In this document: positions 12,384-20,584 of the stretch, in pieces
How the letters are laid out: each line of letters starts with the position of its first letter
Position numbering within the stretch: position 1 is the first letter of the stretch
Origin: a virus
DNA length: 22,738 nt
Virus record (IMG/VR): IMGVR_UViG_3300048592_000407
Location: 1-22,738 of that record
Strand: one strand, 5' to 3'
The notes under the pieces: model-generated
Told to the model about the DNA's origin: nothing
What the model saw: only the letters and a program-made list of their open reading frames with translations
The model's database searches: none
Program-made: the position numbers and the translations under genes

Positions 12384-14251
12384 GCGCACCGGCCGGGCTG
12401 TGGGCCGAGCTCGACGCGCTGTGGCGCCCGCGGCCCCGCCTCGGAGGGGCCGAGTGGGCGGAGCGCGAGCGCGTGCTCGGAGCGGACGAGTCGCCGCTGC
12501 CAGGGCCGTGGCGGTCGGTGCCGTGGCAGCGCGAGATCCTCGACGCGCTCGCGGACGTCAGCGTCAGCGATCTGCTGATTTTGAAGGGCACGCAGGTCGG
12601 CGCGTCGGAGGTGATCCGTTGCGCGATCGGGCGCTGGGCTCTGCACGATCCGGGCGACGTGCTGTGGGTCATGACCACGGAGCACGCGGCCCGCCGCGCA
12701 ATGAAGAAGCTGCAGGCCATGTTCACGAACACGCCGACGCTGCGCCCGCTCGTGAGCGAGCGCAAGCGCGACACGGCGCTGCTCGAGATGGTACTCGCCA
12801 CGGGCATGCGGATCGTGATCGGTTGGGCCGGGTCTGCGCAGAGCCTCTCGTCGGACCCGTTTCGCTACGTCGTGTTCGACGAGGTCGCGAAATACGTGTG
12901 GGACGTGCAGGGAGAGGGCTCGCCGACGGCCCTCGGTCGCGACCGCACGAAGGCTCACGGCCTGCGCGGCAAGCGGGTCTACGTGTCTAGCCCGAAGTCG
13001 GAGGGAGACCCGATCGTCACGGGCTGGCGCGAGACGTCGGACCGGCGCGTCTTCGCGGCTCCGTGCCCGTCGTGCGGCCTTGCGCAGCCGTTCGAGTGGT
13101 GCCGCGTGCGCTGGCGCGCAGGTGGATCGGTGGTCGGGCCTGACGAGGCGCCGCAGGACCCGGAGCGCCGAGTCGAGCAGGCCGAGGAGCTCGAGCGCAC
13201 GCGCGCGGCGTGGCTCGCCTGCGAGGAGCCGGGCTGCTCGGGGCAGATCGAGCCGAGCGCGGCGCAGTCGCAGCCAGGCGCGAGGTGGCAGCCCGAGGCC
13301 GAGGCGGTCGAGCCTGGGCGCCGGCGCGCCTACCACGTCCCCGAGGCCTGGCACTGGGCCACGACCACGGCCGACCTCGCAGCGAAGTTCCTGCGCTCGA
13401 TCCACCCGAAGGACCGGCACGTCTTCTTCACGGGCGCCCTTGGCATGCCCGAGGCGAGCGCGGAGTCGCGGATCGAGGTCTCGCTGATCGAGGGGCGCGC
13501 GCTGTGGGCCCGCGGCGTGGTCCCGGCCTGGGCGAGCGTCGTCGTGGCGACGGCCGACACGCAGATGGCTGGCTGGTGGCACATGGTCCGCGCATGGGGA
13601 CCTGGCGGGCGCTCGCGCCTGCTCGACTGGGGGTTCGTCGAGACCGAGGCCGAGTTGCTCGCGCGCGCGCTCGACGCGACCTACCCGATCGAGGGTAAAC
13701 ACGAGGCCGAGCGCGCGCCGATCATGCGGCTCGGGATCGACACGGGCGGCGGCATGGAGACGCCCGACGGGTCGCGCACGCAGCAGGTCTACCGGCTGAT
13801 CCAGCGGAATCCGCGCGTGCTCGGGCTCAAGGGCGAGGGCGACCGCGCGGCGAACGAGGGCCAGCCATGGCGCGAGTCGAAGAGCGGGGCCGTCACGCTC
13901 TACCTGCTGAACCGCAGCTACTACGCGGACCTGGCGGCCTCGCTGATCCGCGCGCGCCCGGTCCTGTGGGAGGAGTGCGTCGGCGCCGAGGACCCGGCCT
14001 ACGCGCGCCAACTCGCGAGCGAGCACGTCGTGACCGAGACGACTGCTCGCGGCACGCGGCGCGTCTGGCGCAAGCGGAACAGCCGCAGCGCGAATCACCT
14101 GTGGGACTGCGCGCGCTACCAGGTGTTCCTCTCGGAGCACGTGCGCGCGGAGGACCGGCGCATGCCGGCCTGGACGGCGCGCCCGTCCGTGCGCCGGGCC
14201 GAGGAGCGGGCGCGAGACGAGGGCCGCCGGCCCTGGAAGATCGGGAGGTAG
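12380..14251 (+). CDS. Terminase large subunit, GpA family
   Basis: The protein has 623 residues from GTG 12380; an adjacent GTG at 12377 is equally possible. Walker A is LKGTQVGASE (Lys69), Walker B RYVVFDEVAKY (Asp167, Glu168). SPKSEGDPIVTGW and a zinc-knuckle insert follow (C229, C232, C281, C286: CPSCG and CEEPGC), as in GpA. The nuclease half shows TADTQ (Asp393), RLGIDTGGGM and NHLWDCARYQVFL. Family length and order match lambda gpA. It cuts concatemeric DNA and drives it into the prohead through the portal. Phages with this family often, not always, use cos ends. Confidence 0.95.
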   Translation: MSAPAGLWAELDALWRPRPRLGGAEWAERERVLGADESPLPGPWRSVPWQREILDALADVSVSDLLILKGTQVGASEVIRCAIGRWALHDPGDVLWVMTTEHAARRAMKKLQAMFTNTPTLRPLVSERKRDTALLEMVLATGMRIVIGWAGSAQSLSSDPFRYVVFDEVAKYVWDVQGEGSPTALGRDRTKAHGLRGKRVYVSSPKSEGDPIVTGWRETSDRRVFAAPCPSCGLAQPFEWCRVRWRAGGSVVGPDEAPQDPERRVEQAEELERTRAAWLACEEPGCSGQIEPSAAQSQPGARWQPEAEAVEPGRRRAYHVPEAWHWATTTADLAAKFLRSIHPKDRHVFFTGALGMPEASAESRIEVSLIEGRALWARGVVPAWASVVVATADTQMAGWWHMVRAWGPGGRSRLLDWGFVETEAELLARALDATYPIEGKHEAERAPIMRLGIDTGGGMETPDGSRTQQVYRLIQRNPRVLGLKGEGDRAANEGQPWRESKSGAVTLYLLNRSYYADLAASLIRARPVLWEECVGAEDPAYARQLASEHVVTETTARGTRRVWRKRNSRSANHLWDCARYQVFLSEHVRAEDRRMPAWTARPSVRRAEERARDEGRRPWKIGR

Positions 14252-14254
14252 GCC

Positions 14255-14692
14255 ATGGCGAAGAGGAAGCGCGACCTGGGGGCGGACGCCTACGCGGACG
14301 GCCGCGACGCGGCCGAGGAGGCGACACCCGCCAAGCCGAGCTACGCGCGCATGAGCCCGACGCTCGAGCGGCGCTGGGAGGAGGGGATCGAGGACGCGAG
14401 GCGCGAGGCGCGCGGGATCCGCGAGCGCGTGCCTGCGATCTCGACGCGCGCCGCCGACGACTCGCAGGGCGTGACGCCCGAGACCCATCCGGCCTACTTC
14501 TGGGACGAGGCGCGCGACGGGCCGCGCCCGCAGGCATTCGAGCGCCGGCGGATCTACCCGTGCCCGCACTGCGGCCGCAAGCTGGCCAACGACGCGGGGC
14601 AGGCGCTCGCGACCTACGCGAAGAACGACGTGGTCGCCTACTTCCGGTGCCGCGCGTGCGGCGAGCGGAGCAAGCTGCCGATCGCCCGCTAA
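14255..14692 (+). CDS. Small protein with C-terminal zinc ribbon
   Basis: This 145-residue protein starts at ATG 14255, 3 nt after the terminase stop, behind a strong Shine-Dalgarno (gggaggt). The N-terminus is basic (MAKRKRD), the middle charged and helical. The C-terminus has CPHCG (C103, C106) and CRACG (C132, C135), a clear zinc ribbon. Function unknown; it is in the position between terminase and portal where lambda has gpW, but shows no likeness to gpW. Confidence 0.7.
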   Translation: MAKRKRDLGADAYADGRDAAEEATPAKPSYARMSPTLERRWEEGIEDARREARGIRERVPAISTRAADDSQGVTPETHPAYFWDEARDGPRPQAFERRRIYPCPHCGRKLANDAGQALATYAKNDVVAYFRCRACGERSKLPIAR

Positions 14693-14713
14693 TACCGATT
14701 CCGGTATCGGTTT
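14692..14713 (+). terminator. Weak hairpin after the zinc-ribbon gene
   Basis: ATACCG-attc-CGGTAT (14692-14707) can alternate with ACCGAT-tccggt-ATCGGT (14694-14711) followed by TTT. The stems are only 6 bp. It could be a weak terminator or an operator upstream of the next promoter-like element. Confidence 0.3.
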
Positions 14714-14738
14714 GCTGGAATGAGCGACGAGCGCGCCG

Positions 14739-14744
14739 CACGAT
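14739..14744 (+). promoter_or_regulatory. Possible -10 element CACGAT of a leaderless transcript
   Basis: CACGAT ends 6 nt before GTG 14751. The following GTGGCCCTCACC closely matches the starts at 10971 and 11814. No clear Shine-Dalgarno is present. Confidence 0.4.
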
Positions 14745-14750
14745 TCGTGC

Positions 14751-15035
14751 GTGGCCCTCACCTTCACCGCAGCCGGACTCCAGGCCCAGCTCCAGCTCGT
14801 CGCCGACGCGCTGGACGGCGGGGACGTTCCCCAGGCGCGGATCGAGTACGGCAAGGCCTGCGCGCTGCTGACGGGCCTCCCCGCCGAGGTGTCGAGCGAC
14901 GGCGTCGTCGTGAAGACGGCGCGCGACACGCTGGCCAGGCTCGAGGCCGTGCTCTACCCGGCCGACTCCTCGGCCGCCCTCTCCGCCTCGTCGACGCGCC
15001 GGATCATCCGGGCCGGGTTCCGCCATGGCTCGTGA
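14751..15035 (+). CDS. Small protein between terminase and portal, function unknown
   Basis: This 94-residue protein starts at GTG 14751 and ends 11 nt into the portal gene. The body (FTAAGLQAQLQLVADALDGG, ARIEYGKACALLTGLP, VKTARDTLARLEAVL) is mostly helical. In lambda this position is held by the head-completion protein gpW, but there is no sequence likeness; functional analogy is a guess. It has its own promoter-like element. Confidence 0.65.
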   Translation: MALTFTAAGLQAQLQLVADALDGGDVPQARIEYGKACALLTGLPAEVSSDGVVVKTARDTLARLEAVLYPADSSAALSASSTRRIIRAGFRHGS

Positions 15036-16779
15036 CTCGTGGATCGAGCGCGCCGGGGACGCGGTCGTAGGGCTCGTGTCGCCACGCCGCGCGGCGCTGC
15101 GTCGCCACTGGCGCATGCTCGACCGCGACACCGGCTACCGTTCGGCGTTCGAGGCCCTGCTCCGCGCTCGCGGCTACAAGTCGGCCTCGAGCGGGCTGAC
15201 CGACACGCCGTGGAAGCACCAGAGCGGACGGAGCGCGGACGGTGAGCTCGTCCCGTCGCTGAAGATCATGCGCGACCGCTCGCGCGCCCTGAAGCGCGAC
15301 GAGCCGATCGCGCGCGGGATCTTCGCCACCTTCGTCTCGTCGGTCGTCGGGACCGGCGTGCGCCCGCTGGCGAACACGAACGACCCGAAGAAGAACGCGG
15401 CGCTCGACGCGGTGTGGCGCGAGCGCGCCCCCTGGCTCTCCCTGTCGAGCGGCCACCAGCAGCACGCCAAGCACCAGCGCATGGTCTACGGCAAGGTGAT
15501 CGAGGACGGCGAGGTCCTGCTCCTGCCGACGAAGCGCCACCCGGCCGACCCTGTGTTCGTCGAGGTCGTCGAGGCCGACCGGCTCGAAACGCCGAGTGAC
15601 GCGCAGCCTCACGACCCCGAGGGCAGGATCGTCCAGGGCGTCGAGAAGGACAGGCACGGCGTGCCGGTCGCCTACTGGATCCGGCGCCGCCACCCGGGCG
15701 ACGCATGGGTCGCCGGCGCGAAGGGCAAGCACGAGGCGCCCGGCACGACGGTCGCCTACTTCGCTCGCGTGCCCGCCTCGCGCGTCGTGCACTACCGCCG
15801 CGGCGACGAGCGGCCCGGTCAGACCAACGGCGTCCCGCTCCTGCACAGCGTCCTTCAGGACCTCCACGACTTCGACCTCCTGATGCTCGCGAGCATGAAG
15901 CGGTCGCAGGTCGCGGCCTGCCTGTCCATGTTCATCACGTCGAGCGCGGCCGACGAGGACCTCCTGCCGCTAGCGGCCGAGGACTACGGCTACGTGCTCA
16001 AGGAGAAGCTCGAGCCAGGCGGGATCATGCGCCTGTTCCCGGGCGAGCAGGCCCAGTTCCTCTCGCCCAACATGCAGGTGCCCGAGCTCGCGCAGCTCGC
16101 CATGCTGATCGCGCGCAGGATCGGCGCAGGGGTCGGGATCTCGCCGCAGGCCGTCCTGCGGATCTGGGAGGGCCTCACCTACTCGGCCGCCCGGACCGTG
16201 ATGATCGACGACGACAAGACGTTCGACGCGGACCGCGTCGACCTGGTGGACGAGGTCCTCGCCTGGGAGTGGCGCCTCGTCCACGAGGACGCGCTCCTGC
16301 GCGGGGACCGGCGCCTCGTCGACGCGCGCGTGACGATCGCCGACCTGGACCTCGTGCGCTGGATCGCGCAGAAGCGGCCATGGGTCGACCCGAAGAACGA
16401 GGCCGAGGCGATCAAGCTCGAACTCGAGATGGGCCTGACGACCGTCGCCGAGGAGTGCGCCCGCCGCGGGCGCGACTGGCGCGAGGTGATCCGGCAGAGG
16501 CTCGAGGTCGAGGCCTACACGCGCGAGCTCGAGGCGCAGGCGTCGCTCGACGTGTCCAGCGCCGGCGGCGAGGGAGACGAGTCCAAGCAGGTCTTCGCCT
16601 ACCACCTGGACCGCGGCGTCGTGCGCGTCAACGAGGCGCGCGCTCAGCTCGGGCTGTCCCCGGTTCCTGGCGGTGACGTCACGATCCCCGAGTGGCTCGC
16701 GTCGCTCGGGGTCGGGCTGCCGACCGCGATCGGAGAGGACGAGGCGACCGCCGGCGCAGGGGAGGCGATCGCCGCATGA
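15025..16779 (+). CDS. Portal protein, lambda family
   Basis: The protein has 584 residues from ATG 15025. Family blocks of lambda gpB-type portals (PF05136) run in order: a Tyr/Arg-rich N-terminus, LKIMRDRSRALKRDEPIARGIFATFVSSVVGTGVRP, HQRMVYGKVIEDGEVLLLP, VEVVEADRLETP, GVEKDRHGVPVAYWIRRRHP, VPASRVVHYRRGDERPGQTNGVPLLHSVLQDLHDFD, and RRIGAGVGISPQAVLRIWEG with TYSAARTVMIDD. The portal is the twelve-fold ring at the DNA-entry vertex that docks the terminase and later the tail. The last ~70 residues are acidic and Gly/Ala-rich. The ATGA overlap with the protease gene is typical for co-translation. Confidence 0.95.
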   Translation: MARDSWIERAGDAVVGLVSPRRAALRRHWRMLDRDTGYRSAFEALLRARGYKSASSGLTDTPWKHQSGRSADGELVPSLKIMRDRSRALKRDEPIARGIFATFVSSVVGTGVRPLANTNDPKKNAALDAVWRERAPWLSLSSGHQQHAKHQRMVYGKVIEDGEVLLLPTKRHPADPVFVEVVEADRLETPSDAQPHDPEGRIVQGVEKDRHGVPVAYWIRRRHPGDAWVAGAKGKHEAPGTTVAYFARVPASRVVHYRRGDERPGQTNGVPLLHSVLQDLHDFDLLMLASMKRSQVAACLSMFITSSAADEDLLPLAAEDYGYVLKEKLEPGGIMRLFPGEQAQFLSPNMQVPELAQLAMLIARRIGAGVGISPQAVLRIWEGLTYSAARTVMIDDDKTFDADRVDLVDEVLAWEWRLVHEDALLRGDRRLVDARVTIADLDLVRWIAQKRPWVDPKNEAEAIKLELEMGLTTVAEECARRGRDWREVIRQRLEVEAYTRELEAQASLDVSSAGGEGDESKQVFAYHLDRGVVRVNEARAQLGLSPVPGGDVTIPEWLASLGVGLPTAIGEDEATAGAGEAIAA

Positions 16780-17915
16780 AGCGCACGCGACAGATTCCCG
16801 TGAAGGTCCGAGCGGTCGACGAGGCCACGCGCTCCGCGGAGTTCGTGGCCTCGACGGAGTCCCCGGTCGACATGGGCTACGGACCGCCCGAGGTCCTTCG
16901 CATGCGCGGGGCCGGGCTGGATCGCTACCAGGAGAACCCGGTCCTTCTCGACTCGCACGACCGACGTTCGATCGAGGCGATCGTCGGGCGCGGGACGAAC
17001 GTGCGCGTCGAAGACGGGCAGCTTGTGGTCCGCGCCGAGTTCGCCGAGGTTCCGCGCGGCAACCTCGCGTGGGACCTCGTGCGCGGCGGGTTCCTGCGCG
17101 CGCTCTCGATCGGCTACGCGGTCGACCCGGCGAGCGTGCGGACGATCCGCGCAGGCGAGACCGACGGAGACGTGAGCGGGCCGGCCTCGGTGGTCGACCG
17201 CTGGGAGCTGCTGGAGATCAGCGTCGTGCCGGTCCCCGCGGACAAGGCGGCGCTCATGCGGCAGCGGGCCGCGAAGGCGAGGAGTCGCGTCATGGCGAAG
17301 AAGATCGCGAAGGCCGCGAAGCGCGGCGAGAAGCTCGGCGCGGCCCTGACGGCCGCGGTCGACGCCGCCGTCCAGGGCGGCATGAGCATGGAGGACGTCG
17401 TCGCGACGCTCGCCTCCGCGGCCGCGATCGAGCCCGAGGAGGTCGATGGCGTCCTGTCCGGCGGGTTGAACCCGTCGGCCGACCAGCTCGCGGCCATGGC
17501 CGACGCGCTCGGTCTCGAGCTCGAGCCGCTCGCCGCGGCGCTCGCGGAGGACACGGCGGAGCCGCCGCCTACGGAGGAGGCCGCGGCGCCCCGCGCCGGC
17601 GAGGAGGCCGGCGACGACGAGATGCTGCCCGAGGAGCGCGCGGCCCGGGTGCTCATGGCGCGGAACAAGGCCGTGCGCGACCTCGTGCGCCACGGGAGCC
17701 CGCTGCGCGCGCTCGCCGAGACGCTGCTCCTCGAGCCGCTCACGCTGGAGCAGATCCGCGAGCGGCTGCTCCGTGAGGCGACGAAGGGCATGGCGCCGGT
17801 CGGGACGCCGGAGCCGGACGAGCCGACGACCAGCGGTGAGCGGGACGACGGCAAGGAGATCACGGAGAAGTTCGAGCGCGCCCTCTCGCGCGTCTCGCCG
17901 AAGGAGCGTGCCTGA
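16776..17915 (+). CDS. Prohead protease (U35) fused to scaffold-like domain
   Basis: The protein has 379 residues from ATG 16776 (ATGA overlap). Residues 1-165 are a U35 / HK97-type prohead protease: SAEFVASTE, YQENPVLLDSHDR with the likely catalytic His61, and GGFLRALSIGYAV with the likely catalytic Ser111, then WELLEISVVPVPADKAALM. Residues 173-379 are helical and charged with an acidic proline-rich stretch, as expected for a scaffold (delta) domain. Within it, about 203-256 (MSMEDVVATLASAAAIEPEEVDGVLSG then NPSADQLAAMADALGLELEPL) resembles an XRE-type helix-turn-helix. It cleaves scaffold and capsid N-termini during head maturation. Confidence 0.9.
   Translation: MKRTRQIPVKVRAVDEATRSAEFVASTESPVDMGYGPPEVLRMRGAGLDRYQENPVLLDSHDRRSIEAIVGRGTNVRVEDGQLVVRAEFAEVPRGNLAWDLVRGGFLRALSIGYAVDPASVRTIRAGETDGDVSGPASVVDRWELLEISVVPVPADKAALMRQRAAKARSRVMAKKIAKAAKRGEKLGAALTAAVDAAVQGGMSMEDVVATLASAAAIEPEEVDGVLSGGLNPSADQLAAMADALGLELEPLAAALAEDTAEPPPTEEAAAPRAGEEAGDDEMLPEERAARVLMARNKAVRDLVRHGSPLRALAETLLLEPLTLEQIRERLLREATKGMAPVGTPEPDEPTTSGERDDGKEITEKFERALSRVSPKERA
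17292..17915 (+). CDS. Nested in-frame scaffold start within the protease gene
   Basis: An in-frame ATG at 17292 (codon 173) has the Shine-Dalgarno GAGGAG at 17279-17284, 7 nt upstream, better than that of most genes here. It would make a 207-residue protein beginning MAKKIAKAAKRGEK and containing only the C-terminal scaffold-like region. Lambda makes its scaffold Nu3 from such a nested start in the protease gene C. Expression is inferred, not seen. Confidence 0.6.
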   Translation: MAKKIAKAAKRGEKLGAALTAAVDAAVQGGMSMEDVVATLASAAAIEPEEVDGVLSGGLNPSADQLAAMADALGLELEPLAAALAEDTAEPPPTEEAAAPRAGEEAGDDEMLPEERAARVLMARNKAVRDLVRHGSPLRALAETLLLEPLTLEQIRERLLREATKGMAPVGTPEPDEPTTSGERDDGKEITEKFERALSRVSPKERA

Positions 17916-18433
17916 TGCCTCTCGTGAAGTGGGTTCGGAACATCTACAACCCGAACAAGTCCGGGCCGACGATCCTGGAGCGCCCGGGTGGCGCGTTCGC
18001 CGCGGGCGCGACGAACGAGGTCACGGCGGGGGACTTCCTGTCGATCGACGGCGGCGTGTTCGTCCCGCAGGCGGCGGACGCGGCCATGACGGCCGAGCTC
18101 GCGGTCGCGCACGAGTCGATCCTGCCGGGCGACCGCGCGGGGCGCTACCCGATCGTCGTCCCGTGCGACGGCGACGTGTTCGTGGCCGAGCTCGCGACGG
18201 CCGGCAGCCCCTCGCCCGGGGCGGACGTCTACCTGAGCGGGACGCAGAACAAGGTCGCGCTGAGCGGGTCGAACGCGATCGGCAAGGTCGTCGACCACTC
18301 GGGGATCCCGGCGCGCCAGGGCCACACGGCGAGCGACGCGAGCGGCGACTCGGGCAACACGATCACGAACGCGGGCATGGTCGAGTTCACGATCCTGAAG
18401 GCGGCCAGCTACGCCGCGGCCCTCCAGGGCTGA
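17915..18433 (+). CDS. Capsid decoration-like protein (possibly DUF2190)
   Basis: This 172-residue protein starts at ATG 17915, sharing one base with the previous stop (TGATG). The sequence is beta-rich and Gly/Ala-rich: VTAGDFLSIDGGVFVPQAAD, ELAVAHESILPGDRAGRYPIVVPCDGDVFVAEL, GADVYLSGTQNKVALSG, AIGKVVDHSG. This resembles DUF2190-type capsid cement proteins, which often lie between protease and major capsid. Placement supports a head decoration role as for lambda gpD. The family call is tentative; a head-fibre protein is an alternative. Confidence 0.6.
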   Translation: MPLVKWVRNIYNPNKSGPTILERPGGAFAAGATNEVTAGDFLSIDGGVFVPQAADAAMTAELAVAHESILPGDRAGRYPIVVPCDGDVFVAELATAGSPSPGADVYLSGTQNKVALSGSNAIGKVVDHSGIPARQGHTASDASGDSGNTITNAGMVEFTILKAASYAAALQG

Positions 18434-18444
18434 GGAGCAACAGC

Positions 18445-19695
18445 ATGAAGGCGACGATCATCTTCGAGGACGCCGGGCGCGTCGACGTGCGCTCCCTGGT
18501 GGAGGCCGCCGAGCTCGCGCACAAGGCGCGCGAGAAGCACGGCCCCGACAGCGAGCACGCGCTGAAGTTCCAGCGCATGCTCACGCAGGCGCACAAGGAG
18601 GGCAAGCTCTCCTACGCCAACGTCCGCAACGTGGGGGCCCTCCTCGGGCTCGAGAAGTTCCGCGTCTCGGCCCAGACCGAGGAGCAGGACGAGCAGGGCG
18701 CGATCAAGAAGCGCACGATCACGACCGGGGCCTTCCCCGCGATCGTGTCGGCGCTCAACCTCCAGGCGATCGAGTCGGCCTACCAGGAGATGCCGGACCC
18801 GACGGACGAGCTGGTCACGGACCTCGACGACCCGAAGAAGGTCACCTTCTTCCCGCTCATCAAGACCGAGAGCAGCGCGAAGCGGGCCCTCGGCGAGGTC
18901 GAGTCGTTCCCGCTCATCACCGCCAGCGAGGAGATCTACGAGCTCCACAGCGAGAAGGACGGCCGCCGCGTCGAGCTGTCGCGCGCGCTCTTCGACGAGA
19001 ACGACGTGACGGGCCTGATCGAGCGCGTCACCCCGCTCGCGAAGATCCTCCGCGCGCAGCGCATGAAGCGCACGGCGCGGGCGATCTACGACGTGTTCGG
19101 CTCGGCGGCGACCCCGCAGCAGCCCTACGCGCTCCGGCCGAAGTCGGGCGTCGCGTCGCTCTACACGACGAGCACGACCGCCCTCCCGCGGGCTCCGCGC
19201 GGGACGCGGATCAACAACAACCCGCTGACGGACACGACCGCGCTCGAGACCGCGGACGCGGTCCTCTGCGCCATGCTCGACCCGGACGGCGAGCTGGCCT
19301 ACGCGGACGCGAACCAGTTCCAGCTCGTGGTCCCGAAGGCCCTGAGCTACCGCGCGTTCAAGCTGCTCAACTCGCACCTCGAGCCGGGCGTCGAGAACGA
19401 GACCAACTACTGGGGCCCCCAGGGCATGGCGAAGCCGAGGCTGGTCACCTCGCCGATCTTCGACGCGATCAGCCAGACGGCCTGGATGATGGGCGACTTC
19501 AAGCGCCAGTTCCGCCGGAAGTGGAAGCAGCGCCCGACGTTCGTCGAGTCGGGCGAGAGCGCCGAGTCCTACCTGCAGCGCGACGTGGCCTACCAGGCGC
19601 GCCTCTCGTGGGACTTCGTGGTCGGCGCGGTCGACTACGCCTTCGCCGTGCAGTGCCTCGCCGGCACGACCCCGCCGTCGGTCCCGGCGATCTGA
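18445..19695 (+). CDS. Major capsid protein
   Basis: The protein has 416 residues from ATG 18445, with Shine-Dalgarno GAGGAG 7 nt upstream and overlapping the previous stop. Features of HK97-fold capsid proteins of the Mu gpT-like group are visible: a charged N-terminal helical region (~1-80), then TTGAFPAIVSALNLQAIESAYQ, KVTFFPLIKTE, VESFPLITASEEIYELHSEKDGRRVELSR, and late RLSWDFVVGAVDYAFAVQCL. It follows protease and decoration-like genes, as expected. Size and location leave little alternative. If the protease processes it, a cut after the N-terminal helical region would be expected. Confidence 0.85.
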   Translation: MKATIIFEDAGRVDVRSLVEAAELAHKAREKHGPDSEHALKFQRMLTQAHKEGKLSYANVRNVGALLGLEKFRVSAQTEEQDEQGAIKKRTITTGAFPAIVSALNLQAIESAYQEMPDPTDELVTDLDDPKKVTFFPLIKTESSAKRALGEVESFPLITASEEIYELHSEKDGRRVELSRALFDENDVTGLIERVTPLAKILRAQRMKRTARAIYDVFGSAATPQQPYALRPKSGVASLYTTSTTALPRAPRGTRINNNPLTDTTALETADAVLCAMLDPDGELAYADANQFQLVVPKALSYRAFKLLNSHLEPGVENETNYWGPQGMAKPRLVTSPIFDAISQTAWMMGDFKRQFRRKWKQRPTFVESGESAESYLQRDVAYQARLSWDFVVGAVDYAFAVQCLAGTTPPSVPAI

Positions 19696-19706
19696 GGAGG
19701 GCTGCA

Positions 19707-20243
19707 ATGACCAAGCTCTACGCGATCCTCGGCGCCATGCTGCTCGCCTTCACGCTCGCCCTGGCCTCGGCCTGGGCGGGCGCGGAGGACGTCCGCAGCT
19801 TCGACCGCAGCATGCTGCGCGTCGCCACGGGCGAGATCGTCGTCGACGAGAGCGACGGCGACTTCACGGCGTGGAACGGCGCGCTGATCTGCGCCGTGAC
19901 CACGGGCACCAACTCGAGCGCGACCGACCTGGTGGTCACGTTCGACCTGGCGAAGGCGACCACGGGCTGGGCCGCGCTCGCGACGAGCGAGACGATCCAG
20001 TTCGCGGTCGATCGTCGCGTGGACGGGACCAACTGGCGCACAGACGCGCAGGCGGTCACGACCGCGATCAGCGGCACCAACAGCGCTGGGCGCTCCGTGA
20101 CGCTCACGGTGGGGGCCGTGACCCCGACCGAGAGCGTGCGGATCGCCCTGAAGCTGTCAGCCGAGACCGGCAGCGACCTGACGGTCCCCTTCATGGCGAC
20201 CTACCGCGCTCCGGAGCGGCTCGCCTTCGTGCCGATCGAGTGA
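19707..20243 (+). CDS. Secreted or membrane-anchored beta-rich protein of the head operon
   Basis: This 178-residue protein starts at ATG 19707 behind a strong GAGGAGG (6-nt spacing). Residues 1-26 (MTKLYAILGAMLLAFTLALA then SAWAGA) look like a Sec signal peptide: Lys3, a long hydrophobic core and an AGA site before ED. The rest is Thr/Ala/Ser-rich beta sequence (TDLVVTFDLAKATTGWAALA, GRSVTLTVGAVTPTESVRIALKL) and may form an Ig-like sandwich. Signal peptides are unusual between major capsid and connector genes. It could be a surface-displayed exclusion factor or a head protein with a hydrophobic N-terminus; neither can be decided here. Confidence 0.65.
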   Translation: MTKLYAILGAMLLAFTLALASAWAGAEDVRSFDRSMLRVATGEIVVDESDGDFTAWNGALICAVTTGTNSSATDLVVTFDLAKATTGWAALATSETIQFAVDRRVDGTNWRTDAQAVTTAISGTNSAGRSVTLTVGAVTPTESVRIALKLSAETGSDLTVPFMATYRAPERLAFVPIE

Positions 20244-20584
20244 GCCTGGCGAGCGACCTCCAGGGGTGGGGCGCCGCGTTCGCGGCCTCGGTGCACGGGA
20301 ACGTGACCGTGGGCTGGGCGCGCGGCTCCTCGTCCCTGGCGTCGCTCGCGGCCACGAAGACCAGGGCGGTCCGGCAGTCGGACGCCATGACCGAGGCTCC
20401 GGACGAGGAGACGTGCCGCATGACGTTCCTCTCCGGGGTGCTCACGAGCGGGGCGAGCAAGGGCGACACGATCACCGACGCGGCCGAGTCCTCGCGGCCG
20501 TGGCTCGTCGAGAGCGTCGAGGTGCTCGCGGGCGGACAGCTCGCGCTCAGCCTCACCCGGCGGACGCAGCGGGGGACCGCGTGA
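20240..20584 (+). CDS. Probable head-tail connector protein
   Basis: This 114-residue protein starts at GTG 20240 (GTGA overlap). It reads LASDLQGWGAAFAASVHGNVTVGW, TCRMTFLSGVLTSGASKGDTI, then a C-terminal beta hairpin SRPWLVESVEVLAGGQLALSLTRR. I do not recognise a named family. Size, order (after capsid, before the tail-morphogenesis protein) and the final hairpin with arginines fit head-tail joining proteins such as lambda gpFII, by position only. Confidence 0.5.
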   Translation: MSLASDLQGWGAAFAASVHGNVTVGWARGSSSLASLAATKTRAVRQSDAMTEAPDEETCRMTFLSGVLTSGASKGDTITDAAESSRPWLVESVEVLAGGQLALSLTRRTQRGTA

